Of a stretch of 64,000 bases of DNA, positions 26,004-34,604 are shown piece after piece. The position numbers and the translations under genes were made by a program. The notes under the pieces are model-generated. The model ran no database searches. It was given only the letters and a program-made list of their open reading frames with translations, and was not told where the DNA came from. Positions within the stretch are counted from its first letter, which is position 1; each line of letters starts with the position of its first letter. This DNA comes from Exiguobacterium sp. Helios. GTDB lineage: Bacteria; Bacillota; Bacilli; Exiguobacteriales; Exiguobacteriaceae. Location: NCBI RefSeq assembly GCF_014524545.1, contig NZ_CP053557.1, positions 1,513,501 to 1,577,500 on the forward strand. The letters are read 5' to 3'.

Positions 26004-28379
26004 ATGCGCACAATTGACGAATCCCATTTCTATACCCGAGACATGAAACCATTGGCACGACCGGAAGCGATTGTTCAAGGAGACACTTACCGCTTCACCG
26101 TTCTCACCAGTCGTCTGATTCGACTCGAGTACGCAGCAGACGGTCGATTTGAAGATCGTCCGACCCAAACCGTCTGGAACCGCGATTTTCCGGTCCCCTC
26201 GTATCGAATTGTCGAGGACGAGACGGAACTGCAAATCATCACGGAACACGTCCATTTGCATTATACGAAAGGACCTTTTGCGTCGAACACCCTCTACATC
26301 GACGTCCTTGGAAACTTCAGTACGTATTACAGCCGCTACACGTTCGGCGGACCCCTCCGGACTCTTAAGGGGACGGCGCGGACGCTTGACCATGCCGACG
26401 GTGAGATTCCGCTCGAAGAAGGAATCATCTCCCGCCAAGGCTACGCGGCAATCGATGACTCGGCGTCATTCGTCCTGACGGAAGACCACTTCGTCGAACC
26501 GCGTCAGGAAGGGGCGCAGGACATCTATTACTTCGGTTACGGCCATGATTATAAACAAGCCCTAAAGGACTTTTACCGTCTGACCGGTCCGACGCCGATG
26601 TTGCCGCGGCAAGTGCTCGGAAACTGGTGGAGCCGGTACTGGAGGTACAACGAAAAAGAATACAAAGATTTGATGACCCGCTTCAAGGCGGAGGATGTTC
26701 CATTCTCAGTCAGCGTCATCGACATGGACTGGCATGTGACGGATATTCCGGAGAAATACGGCAGCGGCTGGACGGGCTATACGTGGAACCGTGATTTGTT
26801 CCCGGATCCGAAAGGCTTCCTGCAGTGGCTGAAAGCGGACGACCGGATGGTGACGCTCAACCTTCACCCGGCGGACGGAGTCCGTGGTTTTGAAGAGTCT
26901 TATGAAGCAATGGCCGTTGCGTTGGGTGTCGACCCGGATACGGAAGACCGGATTCCGTTTGACTTCTCGGACCGCGACTTCATTGAACATTACTTCACGA
27001 AACTCCATCATCCGCACGAAGAGGATGGTGTCGACTTCTGGTGGATCGACTGGCAACAGGGGGCGAACTCAAAGATGAAAGGGCTCGATCCGCTTTGGAT
27101 GCTCAATCATTACCATGCGCTCGATATCGCGCGTGACGGCAATCGTCCGCTGATTTTCTCACGCTATGCCGGACCCGGCAGTCATCGCTATCCGGTCGGT
27201 TTCTCAGGCGATACGTTAATTTCCTGGGCATCACTCAAGTTCCAACCGTACTTCACGGCGACGGCATCAAACATCGGTTACGGCTGGTGGAGTCATGATA
27301 TCGGCGGTCACCAGCGCGGGGAAAAGGACGATGAACTGTCGACCCGCTGGCTACAGTACGGCGTATTCAGCCCGATTATGCGTCTGCACAGTACGATGAG
27401 TATCTTTAACGGGAAAGAACCGTGGCGGTATTCGGTCGAATCGGAACAAGTGATGAAGAAGTATTTACGACTTCGTCATCAGCTCGTGCCGTACATCTAT
27501 ACGATGAACGCCCGCAATCACTTTGACGGCTTACCACTCGTCTCTCCGATGTATTATGAACATCCGGAAGAAGAACTCGCCTACGCGGTGCCGAACCAGT
27601 ACTATTTCGGGACGGAACTGATGGTCACGCCGATCGTCGAACCGATGAATCCGAAGCTGCACGTCGCGGCGACAACGGCCTGGTTACCGGAAGGGGAATG
27701 GTTTGATTTCTTCACCGGTCACCGCTACTCGGGCGGCAAACAGATGCGTCTGTTCCGTAAGCTCGAGGATCAAGGCGTCCTCGCGAAAGCCGGAGCCATC
27801 GTTCCGCTCGGTCAACACCTCGAACATTCGAACGCGCTCCACAATCCGGAGCATCTCGAACTGCTTGTCTTCCCGGGGGCGTCGAACCGCTTCACGTTAT
27901 TTGAGGATGATAACGTCGGTGTCGCGCACCGCGACGGGGAAAATGTCGAGACGGCCTTTGAACTCGACTGGGCGGCCCGGACGTTGACGATTGCAACGCC
28001 GTTCGGTAAACGGGAACTGTTGCCGGAAAAACGTGAAGTGACACTGATCCTGCGTGGTGTCAACGAAGGACACGTCTCACGGGACGGAGAAGTGCTGCCG
28101 AGCCGTTATGATCATCAGACCCAATCGTTGTCGGTTGATCTTGGTGAACTCGGTGAGACGCAAGTCCTGTCGCTGCAGGTCGACATGTCGACGAACGATA
28201 ACCGGATGGAGCGGCTCTATACCTTCCTCGACCAGGCGGAAATCGGTTATGATCTGAAAGACCGCCTGTACCGTTTGTTGTCCCAACGACTCGATCCGGT
28301 CAATATGATGCATCAGTTGCAGGCCCTGGATCTTGAGAAGGATCTGGTCGACTGTCTGCTTGAAATCATGTTGTTCTAA
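26004..28379 (+). CDS. Glycoside hydrolase family 31 (alpha-glucosidase type)
   Basis: A 791-residue cytoplasmic enzyme of family GH31, whose members release alpha-linked glucose or xylose from oligosaccharides. The catalytic nucleophile lies in DFWWIDWQQG (Asp349) and the acid/base in GFSGDTLISW (Asp403); SRYWRYNEKEY and WWSHDIGGH are further family blocks. The N-terminal beta-sandwich (1-190), barrel and C-terminal beta domains are all present, plus a short helical tail after residue 735. An in-frame stop at 25995 forces the start to be ATG 26004, although no ribosome binding site lies at normal distance (see the hairpin entry). It is monocistronic. Confidence 0.92.
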   Translation: MRTIDESHFYTRDMKPLARPEAIVQGDTYRFTVLTSRLIRLEYAADGRFEDRPTQTVWNRDFPVPSYRIVEDETELQIITEHVHLHYTKGPFASNTLYIDVLGNFSTYYSRYTFGGPLRTLKGTARTLDHADGEIPLEEGIISRQGYAAIDDSASFVLTEDHFVEPRQEGAQDIYYFGYGHDYKQALKDFYRLTGPTPMLPRQVLGNWWSRYWRYNEKEYKDLMTRFKAEDVPFSVSVIDMDWHVTDIPEKYGSGWTGYTWNRDLFPDPKGFLQWLKADDRMVTLNLHPADGVRGFEESYEAMAVALGVDPDTEDRIPFDFSDRDFIEHYFTKLHHPHEEDGVDFWWIDWQQGANSKMKGLDPLWMLNHYHALDIARDGNRPLIFSRYAGPGSHRYPVGFSGDTLISWASLKFQPYFTATASNIGYGWWSHDIGGHQRGEKDDELSTRWLQYGVFSPIMRLHSTMSIFNGKEPWRYSVESEQVMKKYLRLRHQLVPYIYTMNARNHFDGLPLVSPMYYEHPEEELAYAVPNQYYFGTELMVTPIVEPMNPKLHVAATTAWLPEGEWFDFFTGHRYSGGKQMRLFRKLEDQGVLAKAGAIVPLGQHLEHSNALHNPEHLELLVFPGASNRFTLFEDDNVGVAHRDGENVETAFELDWAARTLTIATPFGKRELLPEKREVTLILRGVNEGHVSRDGEVLPSRYDHQTQSLSVDLGELGETQVLSLQVDMSTNDNRMERLYTFLDQAEIGYDLKDRLYRLLSQRLDPVNMMHQLQALDLEKDLVDCLLEIMLF

Positions 28380-28432
28380 GACTGAATGTAATAAGAGTTG
28401 AATGAAGACCACTGAGATTTGCAAACATCAAA

Positions 28433-28467
28433 AAGAAGCGATGGACACGTCCGTCGCTTCTTTTTTG
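28433..28467 (+). terminator. Terminator after the GH31 gene
   Basis: GAAGCGATGGAC / GTCCGTCGCTTC stem with six T following. Confidence 0.85.
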
Positions 28468-28540
28468 TGCAGACAATCAGTCTGTACGTGTATGGTATGC
28501 CGTAGTGGACAACGAGTGAGCCGGGCAAAAAAAGTCTGCC

Positions 28541-28580
28541 AAAAAGGTGTTCTTTCGCAACCTGCGGAAAGAACACCTTT
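28541..28580 (-). terminator. Terminator of the DUF1643 gene
   Basis: On the minus strand AAAGGTGTTCTTTC pairs with GAAAGAACACCTTT around a short GC loop, followed by T. Confidence 0.85.
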
Positions 28581-28584
28581 AAAA

Positions 28585-29166
28585 TCATTTACGTTTTAAT
28601 TTCTTCGCCTTCAACTTCATATCCTGATAAGTGATCATCGGGCTGTCGTCGACGGTCAACCGGAGATGGTTCGGTTCACCTTTTGATGTGATACCGGAAC
28701 AATACAGAATGTCGGCATACTGGTCAAACAGCTTTTCATAAGCCGGCAAATGGTGCATCAGGCGGCCGGGTGAACCCCAACCGCACAAGACGACACCATT
28801 CGTTTCCTTGACCCGGCGTAACGTCTGTTCGATGAACTCGTAATTGATTTCGTCGAAACTGGCTTGAGCGAACGGTAAATCTTCACTGACAAGCAGGTCC
28901 GGCATCAGGCTGATGATATCGTATTGTTTGATTGGATCTTCAATGTGTTTCTTCATCAAATTATACGCACGCTGCGTCGTCGTTCCGGATAAAAAAGCAT
29001 CCGTCGTCCGCGGTGTGTAAATCAGGGCGGCCACGTACGCGCCGTCCGTCACATCATCAAAGATGTAACTCCGGAGATAGCGTTTTGTTTTTGCTTCGTC
29101 AAACGTCGTCTTGACGCGGATTGACGATTCCTCAATCGTCAATGACGAACGATCGGGTTGTGTCAT
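28585..29166 (-). CDS. DUF1643-like protein
   Basis: A 193-residue protein resembling DUF1643. Supporting features are the KRYLRSYIFD start of the fold, the AALIYTPRTTDAFLSGTTTQR block in place of the usual NPS-A-- motif, and VVLCGWGSPGRL in place of the GWG motif. The family has no known activity and is often encoded near phage or competence genes. ATG 29166 follows AAAGGAGG and lies 14 bases after the lytic transglycosylase stop, so the two genes form one transcript ending at the terminator at 28541. Confidence 0.65.
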   Translation of the reverse strand: MTQPDRSSLTIEESSIRVKTTFDEAKTKRYLRSYIFDDVTDGAYVAALIYTPRTTDAFLSGTTTQRAYNLMKKHIEDPIKQYDIISLMPDLLVSEDLPFAQASFDEINYEFIEQTLRRVKETNGVVLCGWGSPGRLMHHLPAYEKLFDQYADILYCSGITSKGEPNHLRLTVDDSPMITYQDMKLKAKKLKRK

Positions 29167-29180
29167 GGTGGTGCCTCCTT

Positions 29181-29864
29181 TTAGTTGGTCAAACGTAAGC
29201 TGATGCGAAGGAGTTGGGCAAGTGTCTGTTGTTTGAAATCGAGATCGTTCGCATCAATCAATTCGATTTTTTGTTGATAGGCATCGTATTGGTCGAGGAC
29301 GTCAATGACATACTGTTCACTGCGATTGTATTCAAACAGGGCAGTTTCAAGCGTTCCTCGGTCAGACCGTTTCGTGACGTCATGCTGATTGAGGTACTTT
29401 GCTGCCGTGTGGGCGCTGTCCGTCAAATCTGTCGGATCGGCTTTACCGTCTCCGTTTGCATCGACGCCAAGGCCACCATATTGTTTGATGGCTTCTGGAT
29501 CGGTCAAATCAATTCCGTCATGCTCGATGTCGCCAAGTGACGTTCCACCTTCATACCCCCAACCGACCCACGTTTTCGGCATGAACTGAAAAGGGCCGAT
29601 TGCGCCGACAGAAGACTGCATCGCGGACGATTTCGAGAAGATGGTCTCGACGCGGTGAATCGCGGCAAGTAACTTCCAATCGACCTCGTACCGGTCACCG
29701 GCTTGTTCGTAGATGTCGATATTCTCGGCTGGGACACCGTACTGTCCATAATAGGTGCGATACAGCTCATTTTGGACGCGTTCCCGGTTTTGCCAGTAGA
29801 TGATGCTACTACCGATGAGGACGATCAGTACGAACAAGATGCTTAATCGAAAAACTTTTCGCAT
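29181..29864 (-). CDS. Membrane-anchored lytic transglycosylase (SLT/MltB-like)
   Basis: A 227-residue peptidoglycan-cleaving enzyme. Residues 7-24 form a signal anchor (LSILFVLIVLIGSSIIYW). The lytic domain follows: DWKLLAAIHRVET with probable catalytic Glu73, SSVGAIGPFQFMPKTWVGWG, and a DVNGDGKADPTDL-like segment (here VDANGDGKADP) typical of the SLT_2 group, then AALFEYNRSEQYV. It acts outside the membrane on glycan strands during growth or spreading. ATG 29864 follows AGGAGAG. It heads a two-gene unit with the DUF1643-like gene. Confidence 0.88.
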   Translation of the reverse strand: MRKVFRLSILFVLIVLIGSSIIYWQNRERVQNELYRTYYGQYGVPAENIDIYEQAGDRYEVDWKLLAAIHRVETIFSKSSAMQSSVGAIGPFQFMPKTWVGWGYEGGTSLGDIEHDGIDLTDPEAIKQYGGLGVDANGDGKADPTDLTDSAHTAAKYLNQHDVTKRSDRGTLETALFEYNRSEQYVIDVLDQYDAYQQKIELIDANDLDFKQQTLAQLLRISLRLTN

Positions 29865-30209
29865 ATTGTTCTCTCCTCTTTCTGTGATTCCACTGAATGG
29901 TATCATATTTCGCAAGGCGCTAATAGTTTTTTTATGAACTCCGTTCCCGGGCAACGGTGAGAGCGGTCACACCTTCGATGGATCATGTCCGATTTTTAAC
30001 ATGAAACAAGAGCAGAGTGGATTTAAAAAACAGCTAAATGGGAATGAGGATGTTAATTACTGACATCGTCAACACAACGAAAATTTGTTAGACTAAACGT
30101 CAGATGAAGTCATCGTTCATTTTTAAGAAATTGACGGTTGCAGGAACTGTTGATGGGCTTGTAAAATGAAGAGGTAAACGCTTACACATCAAAGGAGATG
30201 GACGAAACC
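29865..30209. other. Intergenic region between divergent genes
   Basis: No gene is visible. The right end holds the promoter and cre described for the gene at 30210. The left half includes an AT-rich TTTTTTT stretch and nothing else that I can interpret. Confidence 0.4.
30138..30186 (+). promoter_or_regulatory. Promoter and cre of the 30210 gene
   Basis: TTGCAG (30138-30143), 18 bases, TAAAAT (30162-30167) form a likely promoter. GGTAAACGCTTACA (30173-30186) matches the CcpA consensus at 13 of 14 positions and sits at the transcription start, so repression in the presence of good sugars is expected. Confidence 0.6.
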
Positions 30210-30632
30210 ATGCGAACGATCACTTCCACTGGCGAACGAAAGAAAACAAGTTGGACTCTAAATATCGGGAGTCAACCGAAGTTGATGATGGATGGACTGA
30301 CGGAGAAAGAAACAGATCAAGAACAACGGATCATCTTCGATCACTTTTACATTCCGACGACGGCTACACTGATTTTTCGGTTCAAGGAGCGTTTCCCGAA
30401 CCATCTCTGCGAGAACGGGTATGATGTGTATGGAGCAGCAGCATTTGATGAACAGGTCGTGGAACTGATTTCGAACTGGTTCATCGAACTGGTCACCGTC
30501 TTGACGGCCATTCAACGCACAAAAGGCATCCAGCACTTTTTGATTGAGGGTGGGGTCGCCAAACGGACGGATTTCCTTCCGACCGTGCGCCGGACCTGCC
30601 GGGCACTTGAATCAACGGTTGATATCGCATAA
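30210..30632 (+). CDS. Hypothetical protein under probable CcpA control
   Basis: A 140-residue soluble protein I do not recognise. The middle part is beta-rich (HFYIPTTATLIFRFKERFP) and the C-terminal half helical (DEQVVELISNWFIELVTVLTAIQ). It lacks a signal peptide or cysteine motif. The ATG at 30210 is chosen because AAAGGAG (30191-30197) abuts the ATG at 30198; spacing to 30210 is 12 bases, slightly long. A near-perfect cre before it suggests a link to carbon metabolism. Single gene with a strong terminator. Confidence 0.65.
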   Translation: MRTITSTGERKKTSWTLNIGSQPKLMMDGLTEKETDQEQRIIFDHFYIPTTATLIFRFKERFPNHLCENGYDVYGAAAFDEQVVELISNWFIELVTVLTAIQRTKGIQHFLIEGGVAKRTDFLPTVRRTCRALESTVDIA

Positions 30633-30640
30633 TTCCTTTT

Positions 30641-30671
30641 GACCGACGGCATACGCCGTCGGTTTTTTTTG
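30641..30671 (+). terminator. Terminator after the 30210 gene
   Basis: ACCGACGGC-ATAC-GCCGTCGGT is a perfect 9-bp stem followed by eight T. Confidence 0.9.
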
Positions 30672-30776
30672 TGAACAGCAAAACGATCCCCTTCATCGCC
30701 GAAACAGATGGGGGGACCGTCATTGAAAAATGATTTTAAAACTAACGAGGAAAAGACTTCCCCGTAGTCGAATGCC

Positions 30777-31676
30777 TTACATAGGGTTCGAGAAGCTTTT
30801 TTCAGCCGCCCGACATGCCCGGAGCAAGGCATCTTTGAAGAACCGGTCTTCCTGCGAGGCGAGCAAACGTGTCGCTTCCTCGTCACCGCGTAACGACTTA
30901 CCGAGCATCTGGATGACTTTGACCCAGCGCCGGACGTGATCGAGCTGTGGACGACCCATTGCGACGTAGACCGTAAACCAGTCGTTCTGATCACGGCGGA
31001 TCATCCGTTGGAAGAGTGATTTCGCGAGATCGACTTCTTCCGTTGACGGGACCGTCATCGTCTCGAAGTACTGGCGAAGCGAAGCGATGGCCGTAACATA
31101 GGCTTCTTTTACGTCAGCGGACGGTTGGTGTTTTCCGTAGTCGGACGTCGACAGGTGAATCAAGGCCGGTTTCTTTTCAATTCCGGTGATCCAGGCGGAC
31201 ATCGTCTTGCTACTTTTGATGGCTTGACGGTTCGCGACGGGCAGTTTCGCCGTCACTTGGCCGACCTTGCCGATGACGTTGACTTTTCCGTTACGTTCCT
31301 GGACTTCCGTCACGGTCATTTCGACCGTGTCGCCCATCTCGAACGGGATGGCTTTCGGTTGCAGTTTTTCACCGGCCGTCAACGGCGCGCGTTTGCGGAT
31401 CATCCGTAACGCTTCCTGCTCCATCCGGTCGTCGAGCGACCAAAGATGTTCCGGAGGGACGTTTCGGAACCGGCGGCGGCGCACTTTGATGTATTGATCG
31501 AGGGCGTCGGCAGCCTGATCCCGGGACATCTCGCCGGTAGCGACCGGTCCGATGATGTCGCGCAATGTGATGGATTCGAGTCGTTCCATGATTCCTTCGA
31601 ATGGAATCAGCTCCATCACGTAGAGGCTGCTGACGACGAGTTCACATTCGCGGGGCGTAAGAGGGCGTTTGGCCAT
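30777..31676 (-). CDS. Hypothetical protein with possible OB-fold segment
   Basis: A 299-residue soluble, basic protein not assigned to a family. Residues 1-95 are helical and rich in Arg (IKVRRRRFRNVPPEHLW). Residues 112-150 (MGDTVEMTVTEVQERNGKVNV, then GKVGQVTAKLP) read like a TRAM/S1-type OB strand pattern, which would suggest nucleic acid binding; this is inference. The remainder is helical. ATG 31676 follows AAAGGAAGTC. The gene has no partner on the same strand close by. Confidence 0.65.
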   Translation of the reverse strand: MAKRPLTPRECELVVSSLYVMELIPFEGIMERLESITLRDIIGPVATGEMSRDQAADALDQYIKVRRRRFRNVPPEHLWSLDDRMEQEALRMIRKRAPLTAGEKLQPKAIPFEMGDTVEMTVTEVQERNGKVNVIGKVGQVTAKLPVANRQAIKSSKTMSAWITGIEKKPALIHLSTSDYGKHQPSADVKEAYVTAIASLRQYFETMTVPSTEEVDLAKSLFQRMIRRDQNDWFTVYVAMGRPQLDHVRRWVKVIQMLGKSLRGDEEATRLLASQEDRFFKDALLRACRAAEKSFSNPM

Positions 31677-31718
31677 AAATTGACTTCCTTTCCAGTTGCT
31701 TGATGTTTCTAGTATACC

Positions 31719-31756
31719 AAAAAAAAGTCACCATCACCTTTATTGGTGATGATGAC
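31719..31756 (-). terminator. Terminator of the DUF1659-DUF2922 pair
   Basis: On the minus strand GTCATCATCACC pairs with GGTGATGGTGAC, followed by eight T. Confidence 0.85.
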
Positions 31757-31773
31757 GGAAGAAGTTTTTCAGC

Positions 31774-31980
31774 TTAAATGACGTAAGGCGATTCCGAACT
31801 GTTTTGCAGCTCGGCTTGGCTCAACTTGACGAGCCCGTCATGAAACGGATCGTGGTCGACCATCAATTGTCCGAGCGCCTTGATCTCGGCGACCGACGTG
31901 TCTGGTTTCGCACCCGTCAGACGTAAGCGGTACGGTTTTTTAAGTAACGTATCGAATGTCAAAACAATCGTGTGTTCCAT
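31774..31980 (-). CDS. DUF2922 family small protein
   Basis: A 68-residue protein fitting DUF2922: HTIVLTFDTLLKKPYRLRLTGAKPD at the start, then a helix with LGQLMVDHDPF. Function unknown. It follows a DUF1659 gene by 34 bases; these two small families are commonly encoded together in Bacilli, so the pair is conserved and probably works together. A terminator follows directly. Confidence 0.78.
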   Translation of the reverse strand: MEHTIVLTFDTLLKKPYRLRLTGAKPDTSVAEIKALGQLMVDHDPFHDGLVKLSQAELQNSSESPYVI

Positions 31981-32014
31981 CCAATTCCTCCTTCATTAGT
32001 GTAGTGAGAGTGAA

Positions 32015-32242
32015 TTAAGCGTTAAGTAAAGCGAAGTCACGGCTGATTTCCGTGTGTGTGTACGAACCGGCAAGCATATTGCCGATGGCTTGACCGATGG
32101 ATGCGACGACTTGCGGTTCGAGATCCGACCGCAGACCGTTAAAGCGGCGACGGGCGAGAACAGCGTCCCCGTTTGGTGTCACCTTGTCGTTTCGTTCGAA
32201 GACGACGACTAGACTGGTTTTGATTTCCTCAGCTTGTGTCAT
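32015..32242 (-). CDS. DUF1659 family small protein
   Basis: A 75-residue protein fitting DUF1659: KTSLVVVFERNDKVTPNGDAV, FNGLRSDLEPQVVASIGQAIG. Function unknown; partner of DUF2922. The ATG at 32242 has an unusually complete ribosome binding site, AAGGAGGTGAT, that matches the 16S 3' end over eleven bases; a GTG at 32251 overlaps it and is rejected. Such a strong site suggests high expression. Confidence 0.8.
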   Translation of the reverse strand: MTQAEEIKTSLVVVFERNDKVTPNGDAVLARRRFNGLRSDLEPQVVASIGQAIGNMLAGSYTHTEISRDFALLNA

Positions 32243-32311
32243 GTGTATCACCTCCTTCGCCCTTATTGACAGGACGAAAACAGCAAATGTTCGGAAAGGG
32301 TGAAAAAAAGT

Positions 32312-33307
32312 ATGGTCTGGTTACGATTTTTACGACGGATGTCTTTTTTAAAGATGCGAACGCTCGCCTATGCGTCGTTTCTGTTTGTATTCGGTGTCGC
32401 CCTGATCATGTATCTGGCGGAGCCGGACACGTTCGGAACTTACTTCCGGGCTGTCTACTGGACGATGACGACGGTCGTGACGGTCGGGTACGGGGACTTT
32501 TTCCCGAATACGGATTTCGGACGTTTCATGACGATTTTCGTCTTCATCTTCGGGATCGGGATCGTCGGGGGTTTGATTTCGAAACTCGTCGATGGTGTCC
32601 AACTGATTCGCAATCAAAAGGAAAGAGGGTTATTGCAAGTGAAAGAGACGGGACATACGTTAGTATTCGGCTACAGCCGGCGTTCGAAACACGTCATCGA
32701 CGAGTTGCTTGAAACGACGGACGTCATCCTGATTGACGATCTTGAGCGGGAACCATTCAGTCATCCGCGGTTCCATTATGTCAGTGGTGATCCGGCGCTT
32801 GACGCGACATTACAGCGGGCGAACATCAAAAAAGCGACCCGGGCGATCATTCTCGCCGATCATTCGATTCCACCGGCACTTGCCGACGGCCGGACATTGT
32901 TGATTGCCGCGAGCATCGAACGGGCGAATCCAAACATCTATACGATCGTCGAGATGATGCTTGAGGAACATCTTGACAGCTTTGAACAGGTCAAAGTCGA
33001 TGAAGTGCTGCTCGGTGACGAGACGGTCGCCCGTATGGCGATTCTTGCCGCGTATCATCCCGGCGTCTCGAAAGTCGTGACGAACCTGTTGACGAAGGAC
33101 GGGGACGGCATGTTTTCGATTCCTGCGAAACCGGAGTGGCAAACGTTTCGGGACGCATTCCACGTCCTGCTCGAAGACGGGGTGACAATTTTGTCGGACG
33201 GTAAACGACTCGACTTGAACCGGCGGCTGAACGAACCGATTCCTCCGAATACGACGTTGATTGTCTTATGCAGTGAAGAGACGGCGCAGCGAATCGGGGC
33301 TTTATAA
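32312..33307 (+). CDS. Potassium channel with RCK/TrkA-N domain (YugO-like)
   Basis: A 331-residue two-helix potassium channel. Helix 1 spans about residues 18-36, the pore loop carries the selectivity filter TVGYGD (57-62), and helix 2 spans about 70-90. A cytoplasmic RCK (TrkA-N) Rossmann domain follows from HTLVFGYSRRSKHVID, then a helical region and a small C-terminal TrkA-C-like part. B. subtilis YugO, of the same layout, carries electrical signals in biofilms. ATG 32312 is preferred (AAGGGTG nine bases upstream); the GTG at 32300 directly abuts the purine-rich site. Divergent from the DUF1659 gene. Confidence 0.9.
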   Translation: MVWLRFLRRMSFLKMRTLAYASFLFVFGVALIMYLAEPDTFGTYFRAVYWTMTTVVTVGYGDFFPNTDFGRFMTIFVFIFGIGIVGGLISKLVDGVQLIRNQKERGLLQVKETGHTLVFGYSRRSKHVIDELLETTDVILIDDLEREPFSHPRFHYVSGDPALDATLQRANIKKATRAIILADHSIPPALADGRTLLIAASIERANPNIYTIVEMMLEEHLDSFEQVKVDEVLLGDETVARMAILAAYHPGVSKVVTNLLTKDGDGMFSIPAKPEWQTFRDAFHVLLEDGVTILSDGKRLDLNRRLNEPIPPNTTLIVLCSEETAQRIGAL

Positions 33308-33375
33308 GGAAAAGGATTACATTAATTCTTTTTCGGGTATAGTAAATACATTTACTATGCAGAGGAGAAAAGTGT

Positions 33376-34068
33376 ATGACAAACCCACAACCAGAATGGA
33401 TTCAGGAATTATTTGAGACGGTCGATCAAGGGGAATTAAAAGATGTCCCGAAATTACTCTATATGGCGTTGACATTAGAGCCAAGTTATTTCACAAAAGC
33501 AGTTAGTCGGTTAAATCAGCGACTCGAAGTGGAGCAGCTTCAGGAAGTCTCGGAACTGTTGACGGTCTATCGTCAATTCTTCATTTCCGCCAATCCGTCG
33601 GAAGAATACTGGTCGATTGCCTGGAACGAATTGATTCAGACGATGCACCATTTCATCGACCGCAATGAAGCACAACAGTTGTTTAAAGAACATATTGATT
33701 TAATCGATTGGTGGTCAAGTGAATCGTTATTATCGTTGCCGAGTTGGTTGACGGTACTTGATCTTGCAGAACGAATTGACGCACTTGATCAATTTTCCAG
33801 TTACTTACCAGACATTTTTGAAAGTTATGCGCTCGAGACAGCGAAGGATGAACCGTTTGCCCGCCTCGCGTGGTACGCGCTTGCGAGCGGTCAGCAGGAT
33901 TTACTGACACCGTTCCGGTCACGGATTGAGCAGTCGGACGCACCGGTCATCCGTTCGCTCGCAGAAGCGGATTTACTTGATCAAATTGATACGACAAGGG
34001 TTCGTATGTTAAAGTCAAAGGATAACGAACCGATAGAATTGATGTTTGATCGAAAATGGACATTATAA
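33376..34068 (+). CDS. Hypothetical helical protein
   Basis: A 230-residue soluble acidic protein I cannot name. It looks wholly alpha-helical, with repeat-like pairs such as VPKLLYMALTLEPSYFTKAV and LARLAWYALASGQ-type segments (sequence: FARLAWYALASGQQD), which may be a HEAT or TPR-like array. ATG 33376 follows GAGGAGAAA. A TATAGTAAATACATTTACTATGC stretch precedes it in two halves (GTAAAT and ATTTAC around ACA at about 33342-33356), an inverted repeat that could be an operator. The next gene begins 59 bases later. Confidence 0.65.
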   Translation: MTNPQPEWIQELFETVDQGELKDVPKLLYMALTLEPSYFTKAVSRLNQRLEVEQLQEVSELLTVYRQFFISANPSEEYWSIAWNELIQTMHHFIDRNEAQQLFKEHIDLIDWWSSESLLSLPSWLTVLDLAERIDALDQFSSYLPDIFESYALETAKDEPFARLAWYALASGQQDLLTPFRSRIEQSDAPVIRSLAEADLLDQIDTTRVRMLKSKDNEPIELMFDRKWTL

Positions 34069-34127
34069 ATTAACCCATAGAAAGTGACATCTAGATACTG
34101 CATGAATTTAATTCAAGGGGTGTAGGG

Positions 34128-34544
34128 ATGATACACGTCAATTTGCCGCAAGGTGATTATGTCGTTTTGGTTGAAATCAACCGGGAAGTCTTATTGTGCC
34201 ACTCACTCGAAGAGGCCGAGCAGGCGGAACGGGATCGATATGAACTGGTTGGTCGGATGAGCGAACGGTTGCCGTCTGAAGTAATCGGTCCGTCGATTGC
34301 TGATTTTGTTCGGTTTTCCACCGGTTTCATCGGGGAGGCCGTGACGTGGAGCGAGGCAGAGGAAGCATTCTTCTGCCAACAGTTCGAAACGTTTGACGGC
34401 TCACCACTCGGTGAAGATTTGACCGGGATTGATGCCAAGCGTTGGCGTGCCGTTCTCGTCCGTTATTACTCCTATGTCACGATCGGAAAAATCATTCCAT
34501 TTGAAGTCAGCGAAGAATCCGATGGGACGGTACCATTTTTTTAG
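34128..34544 (+). CDS. Hypothetical protein
   Basis: A 138-residue acidic protein not recognised. It starts with beta strands (VNLPQGDYVVLVEINREVLLC) followed by helices (SLEEAEQAERDRYELVGRMSE). There is no signal peptide or metal motif. ATG 34128 follows AAGGGGTGTAGGG. It lies between another uncharacterised gene and the subtilisin-like protease gene on the same strand; whether they share a transcript is unclear. Confidence 0.62.
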   Translation: MIHVNLPQGDYVVLVEINREVLLCHSLEEAEQAERDRYELVGRMSERLPSEVIGPSIADFVRFSTGFIGEAVTWSEAEEAFFCQQFETFDGSPLGEDLTGIDAKRWRAVLVRYYSYVTIGKIIPFEVSEESDGTVPFF

Positions 34545-34604
34545 TCTGTTTGGATCAGCACATCAATAGAATCGGCGTGTCAAAAGAGAAGGGCAGGGTC
34601 CACA

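Noticed and set aside
28486-28540. Possible small gene between the two terminators after the GH31 gene
   Set aside because: The space is too short and no start with a ribosome binding site is present.
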